Assembly: GCA_030425745.1 (NCBI GenBank) | Contig: JAUHZW010000067.1 | Span: forward strand, 1 to 9,472 | DNA from: Actinomycetes bacterium | GTDB lineage: Bacteria; Actinomycetota; Actinomycetes; S36-B12 | Reading direction: 5' to 3' | Length of the DNA stretch: 9,472 bases | Shown: piece after piece, positions 6,307 to 9,472 of the stretch | Layout of the letters: each line of letters opens with the position of its first letter | How positions within the stretch are numbered: position 1 is the stretch's first letter | Notes under the pieces: generated by a model | What the model was told of the DNA's origin: nothing | The model's input: only the letters and a program-made list of their open reading frames with translations | Databases searched by the model: none | Program-made: the position numbers and the translations under genes

Positions 6307-7194
6307 TCAGGTGATCGAGGCGTCGTAGATCGACTGGATGGTGGAGTCGAGGGTCGCGTTGAACTCCTCGTCGGTCTGCTGCGCCGACAGGCCCTCGGTG
6401 AGTGCGCGGGAGAACGACGCGATGACACCGTGGTTGGCGCGCAGCAGCGAGTCGGCCTCGGCGCGCGAGTAGCCGCCGGAGAGGGCGACGACGCGCAGGA
6501 CCCGTGGGTGCTGCACCAGGTCGAGGTAGAAGTCGTCCGTGCTCGGGAGGGTCAGCTTCAGCATGACCTGACGTCCGGCCGGCACCGCATCGAGGTGACG
6601 CACCAGAGCGGCGTGCAACAGATCCTCCGCCTCCTGCTTCTGCGGGCTGTGGATGTCCACCTCGGGCTCGATGATCGGGACGAGTCCGGCGTCGAGGATC
6701 CGGTTGCCGATCTCGAACTGCTGGTCCACGACGGCATCGACGCCTGCGGAGTTCGCGAGTTTGATGACCGAGCGCATCTTGGTGCCGAAGACCCCGTGTT
6801 CCAGCGCCCGGGCGAGGAGTTCGTCGAGGCCCGGCATGGGCTTCATGACCTGCACGCCGTCGGCCTCGTCGGCGAGCCCCTTGTCGACCTTGAGGAACGG
6901 CACCACGTTCTTGCGCGTCCACAGGTACTCGGCCGAGCCGAGACCCTCGACCTGGCGGTCCATCGTCATCTCGAACAGGATCGCGCCGAGGATCCGATCA
7001 CCGGTGAAGGCCGGGCTGGTCATGATGCGGGTGCGCATCCGGTGGATGAGGTCGAACATCTCGTCGTCGCCGGAGTACTCGCTCTCCTCGACGCCGTACA
7101 GGCGCAGCGCCTTGGGTGTGCTTCCCCCGCTCTGATCGAGGGCGGCGACGAAGCCCTTGCCCTGACCCATCTTCTCGAGCATCTCGGCGTTCAT
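6307..7194 (-). CDS. fda: Class I fructose-bisphosphate aldolase
   Basis: This 295-residue class I aldolase reversibly splits fructose 1,6-bisphosphate into dihydroxyacetone phosphate and glyceraldehyde 3-phosphate through a lysine Schiff base, without metal, in glycolysis and gluconeogenesis. Family signatures are ALDQSGGSTPKAL (about residues 18-30), FTGDRILGAILFE (63-75), FLKVDKGL (100-107), GTKMRSVIKLA (137-147) and IIEPEVDIH (174-182). The likely Schiff-base lysine is K213 in VMLKLTLP, followed by ALSGGYSR. I start at ATG 7194 (MNAEMLEKM), which matches the family N-terminus and length and has GGGGAG just upstream at an unusually short 3-base spacing. An ATG at 7248 would add 18 residues of no family likeness. 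It is the first gene of the minus-strand run and is divergent from the DsbA-like gene across a 140-base gap. A hairpin follows its stop. Confidence 0.95.
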   Translation of the reverse strand: MNAEMLEKMGQGKGFVAALDQSGGSTPKALRLYGVEESEYSGDDEMFDLIHRMRTRIMTSPAFTGDRILGAILFEMTMDRQVEGLGSAEYLWTRKNVVPFLKVDKGLADEADGVQVMKPMPGLDELLARALEHGVFGTKMRSVIKLANSAGVDAVVDQQFEIGNRILDAGLVPIIEPEVDIHSPQKQEAEDLLHAALVRHLDAVPAGRQVMLKLTLPSTDDFYLDLVQHPRVLRVVALSGGYSRAEADSLLRANHGVIASFSRALTEGLSAQQTDEEFNATLDSTIQSIYDASIT

Positions 7195-7261
7195 GGTCTC
7201 CCCAGTGATCGGTCCAGCGACGGCTGCCGCACTCGACCGGGGCATCATCGGACCCGGCGAT

Positions 7262-7280
7262 GCGTGCGGTGACCACGCTA
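7262..7280 (-). promoter_or_regulatory. Candidate aldolase promoter -10 with overlapping dyad
   Basis: On the minus strand TAGCGT (7280-7275) fits the actinobacterial TANNNT -10 pattern and would give a leader of about 70 bases before ATG 7194. A dyad GCGTG-N7-CACGC at 7262-7278 overlaps it and could bind a regulator. No -35 box stands out, and short dyads are frequent in DNA this G+C-rich, so this is a weak prediction. Confidence 0.25.
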
Positions 7281-7322
7281 CAGGCCCGGGGATCGCGACG
7301 CCCTGCTGAGAGCCGCTCGGGA

Positions 7323-7337
7323 TACTGTGCCCTCATG
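7323..7337 (+). promoter_or_regulatory. Probable leaderless promoter of the DsbA-like gene
   Basis: TACTGT (7323-7328) fits the TANNNT -10 consensus and stands exactly 6 bases before ATG 7335. Transcription would therefore begin at or next to the start codon. No Shine-Dalgarno sequence precedes the ATG, which agrees with a leaderless mRNA, a common arrangement in actinobacteria. A clear -35 element is not visible, also common for such promoters. Confidence 0.55.
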
Positions 7338-8297
7338 ACTGATGAGTCGACGCCCGAGCCCACGACGCCCGAGCCCGCGACGCCCGAGCCCGCCCCCACC
7401 ACAGTGGTGGGCTACCCGGGAGCGGCGCCGGCTGGTGGCCAGTCCAACCCGGGCATGGCGAGCCTGCGAAGCGCGGTCTCCGTCACGCGTGCGCTCGTGA
7501 TCGCCAGCCTCGCGCTCCTGGTCGTGGTCGCTGGCGGCCTGGTCGTGGGAGTGGCATCCCTGCGCGCTCAGGTCGACGCACTCGGCCAGCAGGTCACCGA
7601 ACTCACCGCCGCGGCGGGCCAGGCAGCGCAGGCCGCCGCGCAGGCTCCGGCCGCCGCGGCCCCCGAGCCGGCCGCTGAACCCCAGACGCCGCAGCTGGGC
7701 GCAGCCGGCGAGCTTCCGGACGGGGTCTCGGTGCCCGCTGGGTTCGATGCCACGGGCGCTGTTCTGATCGGCGACCCGGCTGCCACGGATGTCGTCGAGG
7801 TGTACGTCGACTACCAGTGCCCCTACTGCCAGAAGTGGGAGCAGGAGGTGGGCGCAGCCCTCGTCGAGCGGGCGCTGCAGCCGGGCTCTGGTCTGCTCGT
7901 CAAGCAGTACAACCTGGCCTTCCTCCAGGAGACCAGCCCGGACCTCCAGCCCGCAGGGGCGTCCGCGCGTGCGGCGAGCGCAGCCGCCTGCGTGCTCGAT
8001 GCCGACGGCGTCGAGGTCTTCGCAGAGTTCAACACCGCGATCTTCGCCACGGCTGATCCGGCCGAGCCGCCGACACAGTTCATGGCTGACGCCCTGTCCG
8101 CGATCGCCCGTGACTCCGGAGCCTCGGATGCGGCCATCGCCTGCATCGAGGAGGAGCGACATGTCCCGTTCGTGGCCACGTCGACCCAGAGCGGATTCGG
8201 CCGCGGGGTCGGTGGCACGCCGACGGTGATCGTGAACGGTCGCACCCTGGACAACCCCTTCACCGATGGTGACCTCATGACCCTCGCCGCCGGATGA
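7335..8297 (+). CDS. Membrane-anchored DsbA-family thiol oxidoreductase
   Basis: This 320-residue protein has a cytoplasmic Pro/Thr/Glu-rich N-terminus, one transmembrane helix (about 53-75) and a coiled-coil-prone Gln/Ala stretch (77-104). An Ala/Pro linker leads to a C-terminal thioredoxin-fold domain of the DsbA/thioredoxin_4 type, outside the membrane. The active site is C162-P-Y-C165 at the end of the strand VEVYVDYQ. The partner cis-proline is P296 in GGTPTVIVNG. C219 and C270 may form a structural disulfide within the helical insert. Such proteins form or rearrange disulfides in exported proteins or reduce specific partners; CPYC is compatible with an oxidising role. ATG 7335 has no ribosome site and follows a -10 box by 6 bases, suggesting leaderless translation. 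The stop overlaps the next ATG as ATGA. Its redox partner (VKOR or DsbB) is not in the window. Confidence 0.9.
   Translation: MTDESTPEPTTPEPATPEPAPTTVVGYPGAAPAGGQSNPGMASLRSAVSVTRALVIASLALLVVVAGGLVVGVASLRAQVDALGQQVTELTAAAGQAAQAAAQAPAAAAPEPAAEPQTPQLGAAGELPDGVSVPAGFDATGAVLIGDPAATDVVEVYVDYQCPYCQKWEQEVGAALVERALQPGSGLLVKQYNLAFLQETSPDLQPAGASARAASAAACVLDADGVEVFAEFNTAIFATADPAEPPTQFMADALSAIARDSGASDAAIACIEEERHVPFVATSTQSGFGRGVGGTPTVIVNGRTLDNPFTDGDLMTLAAG
7350..7394 (+). repeat. Three tandem 15-base units encoding TPEP repeats
   Basis: Three head-to-tail copies of a 15-base unit (7350-7364, 7365-7379, 7380-7394), near-identical at the DNA level, encode TPEPT, TPEPA and TPEPA in the cytoplasmic tail of the DsbA-like protein. 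Near-identity with only third-unit-end changes suggests recent slippage and possible copy-number variation between strains. Confidence 0.85.
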
Positions 8298-8659
8298 CCG
8301 GTCCGCTCGCCACGGTCCTCATCGTCGCGTCGCTGCTCATGGCGGCGTGGGCGCTCGTGCTGCTGATCGCCAATCGACCCCCGGGACGATCTCTGTGGGG
8401 TGGCGTCGCAGTCTTCGAGGTCGTGATGATCGCGTTCGTGATCTGGGGGCTGGTGTCGGCCTTCGCCAGACAGGTCGAATTCCCGCAGCTGGAGTTCGTG
8501 CTCTACCTGATCGGCCTTCTGGTGCTCGTGCCGGCAGCCGGCTGGTGGGTTCGGGCGGAGAAGTCCAGGGCGGCAGCGGCGGTGCTGCTGGTCGCCTTCC
8601 TCGTCGTGCCGGTCATGATTGTCCGGGTGCAGCAGGTGTGGGAGATGACGAGTGGCTGA
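8294..8659 (+). CDS. Four-helix integral membrane protein, unknown function
   Basis: This 121-residue very hydrophobic protein has four predicted transmembrane helices (about 5-26, 36-58, 66-86 and 91-112) joined by short loops. The loops carry RPPGRS after helix 1, a QVEFPQLEF segment before helix 3 and basic RAEKSR before helix 4. It contains no cysteine, so it is not a DsbB or VKOR-type disulfide-recycling partner for the DsbA-like protein encoded just upstream. I do not recognise the family. ATG 8294 overlaps the preceding stop (ATGA), and its own stop overlaps the next GTG by 8 bases, so all three genes are probably translated from one mRNA in a coupled way. The tight packing suggests a shared envelope function that the sequence itself does not reveal. 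Confidence 0.8.
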   Translation: MTGPLATVLIVASLLMAAWALVLLIANRPPGRSLWGGVAVFEVVMIAFVIWGLVSAFARQVEFPQLEFVLYLIGLLVLVPAAGWWVRAEKSRAAAAVLLVAFLVVPVMIVRVQQVWEMTSG

Positions 8660-9062
8660 GCCCACGCGACGGGTGAACCGGGGCTTCGGGCGCGTCCTCG
8701 TCGTCATCTACGCCGTGTTCGCCCTCGCCGCGACGGCGCGCTCCTTCGTGCAGCTCGTGACCCGTTTCGATGAAGCCCCCGTCGCCTACCTGCTGTCTGC
8801 GGCGGCTGCGCTCATCTACATCGTCGCCACGATCGCTCTGGCGCGCGGCGACCGCACGTCGCATCGCGTGGCCACGGTGGCGATCGGCGTCGAGCTGGCC
8901 GGCGTTCTCGTGGTCGGTGCCTTCAGCCTCGTCTACCCGGAGGCCTTTCCTCAGGCATCGGTGTGGTCGACGTTCGGCAGCGGGTACCTGTTCATCCCGC
9001 TCGTCCTTCCGCTCGTCGGCCTGTGGTGGCTGCACCGCACCCGCGGGATGGGCGAAAACTGA
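8652..9062 (+). CDS. Second four-helix integral membrane protein, unknown function
   Basis: This 136-residue protein has a basic N-terminus (TRRVNRGFGR) and four predicted transmembrane helices (about 15-35, 44-63, 73-94 and 111-127), ending in WWLHRTRGMGEN. The positive-inside rule places both ends in the cytoplasm. Features that might mark a family are VVIYAVFALAATARS in helix 1 and GSGYLFIPLVLPLVGLWWL in helix 4. There are no cysteines and no evident catalytic or transporter motifs. I believe similar small proteins exist in other actinobacteria but cannot name a family. The start is GTG 8652, overlapping the previous gene by 8 bases; the upstream ATGACGA context offers no clear ribosome site, so reinitiation is likely. 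It is the third gene after the DsbA-like protein. Confidence 0.8.
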   Translation: MAEPTRRVNRGFGRVLVVIYAVFALAATARSFVQLVTRFDEAPVAYLLSAAAALIYIVATIALARGDRTSHRVATVAIGVELAGVLVVGAFSLVYPEAFPQASVWSTFGSGYLFIPLVLPLVGLWWLHRTRGMGEN

Positions 9063-9160
9063 CCGATCAGGTGACCACCGGACCCGTCCGTCGCTCACCC
9101 TCACGACCGATACTGGAGGTGAGCCCGGGAACGGGCGAAGGGCCCTGAGGGGGTGAGGTC

Positions 9161-9472
9161 GTGAGCTGGTACTGGTGGGTGCTGATCACCGTCGCGGCCT
9201 TCGCCCTCGGCATGGCCAGTCTGCTGTACTTCCAGAAGACCCATCCGCCGGACAGGCGCAAGGGGGAGCGGCGCAAGGGTGACCGCCGGACCGGGGCGCA
9301 TGCGCTGCCCCCGGGCACGGCTGATCGCCGGCAGGGGGACCGGCGCAGCGGGCTGGACCGACGCAAGGGCAAGCCGGTCTGGCAGTTGGCGACGGTGGTC
9401 GTCTCGGTGGCGTTCTTGTCGATCGTCGGTGTGGTCGCGTATGCCGAGTCGCAGGTGGCCTCGATCTTCGCG
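9161..9472 (+). CDS. Two-helix membrane protein with RRxG repeats (runs off window end)
   Basis: This open reading frame begins at GTG 9161 and has no stop in the 104 codons before the window ends, so it is a 3'-incomplete gene. GAGGGGG at 9147-9153 with 7-base spacing supports the start. The product starts with a tryptophan/tyrosine-rich transmembrane helix (about residues 3-24). A strongly basic loop follows with six (D/E)RRxG pentapeptides (31-45, 55-64 and 66-70), then a second helix (about 73-95). With the positive-inside rule the charged loop is cytoplasmic, where it could contact lipid head groups or nucleic acid. I do not recognise the family. It lies 98 bases after the previous gene and may have its own promoter; GATACT at 9109-9114 is a weak -10 candidate. 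Confidence 0.75.
   Translation, partial: MSWYWWVLITVAAFALGMASLLYFQKTHPPDRRKGERRKGDRRTGAHALPPGTADRRQGDRRSGLDRRKGKPVWQLATVVVSVAFLSIVGVVAYAESQVASIFA
9251..9370 (+). repeat. Degenerate 15-base repeats encoding (D/E)RRxG
   Basis: Six 15-base units encode DRRKG, ERRKG and DRRTG (9251-9295), DRRQG and DRRSG (9323-9352) and DRRKG (9356-9370). A short AHALPPGTA-coding insert separates the two blocks. Codons differ between units (agg cgc, cgg cgc, cgc cgg, cga cgc), so the protein repeat has been kept while the DNA diverged. Confidence 0.8.

Noticed and set aside
7195..7248. ATG 7248 as start of the aldolase, adding 18 residues
   Set aside because: Family members begin near MNAE; the extension shows no likeness, and the internal ATG 7194 has GGGGAG just upstream.
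7278..8707. Two 294-codon minus-strand frames (7278-8162 and 7823-8707) opposite the DsbA-like cluster
   Set aside because: Low-complexity Arg/Gly/His-rich translations antisense to a protein with CPYC and cis-proline motifs; not genes.
9123..9145. Short hairpin GCCCG-GGAA-CGGGC followed by GGGCCC before the last gene
   Set aside because: Only a 5-bp stem with no T-run; too weak to call a terminator or riboswitch in DNA of this composition.
1..9472. tRNA, rRNA, CRISPR, IS elements, toxin-antitoxin or defence genes
   Set aside because: No cloverleaf, regularly spaced repeat, transposase motif, terminal inverted repeat pair or known defence domain was seen on either strand.

Overview
The window is very G+C-rich throughout. 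Its genes favour G or C at third codon positions, use GTG starts, and overlap by 4 to 8 bases. Together with a class I fructose-bisphosphate aldolase of the kind common in Actinomycetota and a probable leaderless promoter, this points to a high-GC actinobacterium. I cannot place it more precisely. There are no RNA genes, CRISPR arrays, insertion sequences or phage genes, and coding density is ordinary for a chromosome.

Layout. (1) Positions 164-3909, plus strand: a five-gene run made of a sulfide:quinone-oxidoreductase-like flavoprotein, a 48-residue small protein, a sirtuin whose sequence resembles mitochondrial SIRT4 (class II) rather than CobB, a SpoIIAA/STAS-like protein and a short-chain dehydrogenase. 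The last three genes are spaced by only 12-16 bases. (2) Positions 3972-7194, minus strand: class I fructose-bisphosphate aldolase, a fumarate-reductase/3-ketosteroid-dehydrogenase-like flavoprotein, and a Cof-type HAD phosphatase joined to the flavoprotein by a GTGA stop/start overlap. The two runs converge on a 20-bp-arm inverted repeat at 3908-3963. (3) Positions 7335-9472, plus strand, divergent from the aldolase: a membrane-anchored DsbA-like thiol oxidoreductase, two cysteine-free four-helix membrane proteins that overlap end to end, and a two-helix membrane protein with cationic pentapeptide repeats that runs off the window edge.

How the genes may work together. The first run pairs a predicted sulfide- or persulfide-oxidising flavoenzyme with a class II sirtuin, a STAS-fold protein and an NAD(P)H reductase, so a redox or acyl-modification role is plausible but inferred. 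The second run combines a glycolytic/gluconeogenic enzyme with a sugar-phosphate-type phosphatase around a flavoenzyme of unknown substrate. The third run is an envelope cluster centred on periplasmic-side thiol chemistry. Strong hairpins without U-tracts lie at 21-63, 3908-3963 and 6259-6297, each at a transcription-unit boundary. No single undescribed system is proven here. The best candidates for novelty are the SQR/48-residue protein/SIRT4-like group and the DsbA-like membrane cluster.
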